A DNA stretch of 5,053 nucleotides from Bacteroidota bacterium (lineage in GTDB: Bacteria > Spirochaetota > Spirochaetia > JABMQR01). The position numbers and the translations under genes were made by a program. Every line of letters begins with the position of its first letter. The first letter of the stretch is position 1. The notes below the pieces were generated by a model that saw only the letters and a list, made by a program, of their open reading frames with translations, ran no database searches and was not told the origin of the DNA. The stretch lies in NCBI GenBank assembly GCA_013202335.1, contig JABMQR010000046.1:1-5053 (forward strand), given 5' to 3'. This document shows, piece after piece, positions 4,757-5,053 of this stretch.

Positions 4757-5053
4757 AATAAGTCAAATAGCATCAAAACCGGCAAGACAAAAGAAAATTA
4801 TTGAACTAATTCAAAAACATGGTTATGTAAGGGTTTTAGACCTTAGTAAATCATTGAATGTAGCGGAAATCACGGTCCGCAGAGATCTGGATTTGCTTGA
4901 AAGTGAGCATTTACTGGAACGAACTCATGGCGGTGCAATTTTTACGAAAAGTCTTCATAAAGAAACAGATTTCAACAGCAGATCAGATTTGGAACACGAA
5001 AATAAAGATTTAATAGCAAAAGAAGCTGCTAAATTGATTAGTGATGGTGATAC
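4740..5053 (+). CDS. DeoR-family transcriptional regulator, N-terminal part
   Basis: The first 104 residues are present and the gene runs off the right edge; the family is normally about 250 residues. Residues 16-66 are a DeoR-type winged helix-turn-helix: RQKKIIELIQKHGYVRVLDL, then the recognition-helix region VAEITVRRDLDLLE (41-54), and the family's characteristic HGGA (63-66). From about residue 90 the start of the C-terminal sugar-phosphate-sensing domain is visible (IAKEAAKLISDGDT). Members mostly repress sugar or nucleoside catabolic operons and respond to a phosphorylated intermediate. The target is probably downstream outside the window or the gene itself; which sugar cannot be told. 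The ATG at 4740 is the only plausible start, because the nearby ATGs at 4732 and 4750 run into stops within a few codons. There is no Shine-Dalgarno sequence. Confidence 0.9.
   Translation, partial: MKDNDQISQIASKPARQKKIIELIQKHGYVRVLDLSKSLNVAEITVRRDLDLLESEHLLERTHGGAIFTKSLHKETDFNSRSDLEHENKDLIAKEAAKLISDGD

Noticed and set aside
1..5053. CRISPR array, tRNA or rRNA genes
   Set aside because: I saw no regularly spaced repeats beyond the short pairs listed and no cloverleaf or rRNA-like stretches on either strand.

Overview
The window is an AT-rich bacterial segment. It carries three chromosomal genes and the remains of an IS66-family insertion sequence. A mevalonate-kinase-type GHMP kinase, a DHH phosphoesterase and a DeoR-type regulator in moderately AT-rich DNA would fit a free-living or host-associated spirochaete, or a Firmicute. 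This is inference from gene content only; no rRNA or marker gene is present.

Layout. Positions 1 to about 205 hold AT-rich DNA that I cannot assign, with one unidentified minus-strand open frame running off the edge. From about 205 to at least 2068, all on the minus strand, are tnpA, tnpB and a C-terminally truncated tnpC of an IS66-type element. Its leading end probably lies between tnpA and about 2145. From 2257 to 3228 (minus) is a GHMP kinase closest to mevalonate kinase. From 3363 to 4583 (minus) is a DHH/DHHA1 phosphoesterase. A 156-base divergent intergenic region follows. From 4740 to the right edge (plus) is the N-terminal part of a DeoR-family regulator.

How the parts relate. The DHH and kinase genes are co-oriented but separated by 134 bases. 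That gap holds a TATAAT box and an unusual leader for the kinase: a perfect 9-base inverted repeat starts at the predicted transcript 5' end and closes two bases before the Shine-Dalgarno sequence. An overlapping 7-base repeat offers an alternative fold, and the Shine-Dalgarno-like octamer occurs twice. The DeoR-type gene has a promoter whose predicted start is the A of its ATG, so its mRNA may be leaderless. A 10-base direct repeat covers the same promoter. The IS66 remnant lies downstream of the kinase in the same orientation. It probably cannot transpose on its own, because TnpC loses its frame after the second catalytic Asp.

The genes themselves belong to known families. The most distinctive material is in the regulatory DNA (the kinase leader, the tnpA start hairpin and the leaderless deoR-type promoter) and at the broken end of the IS.
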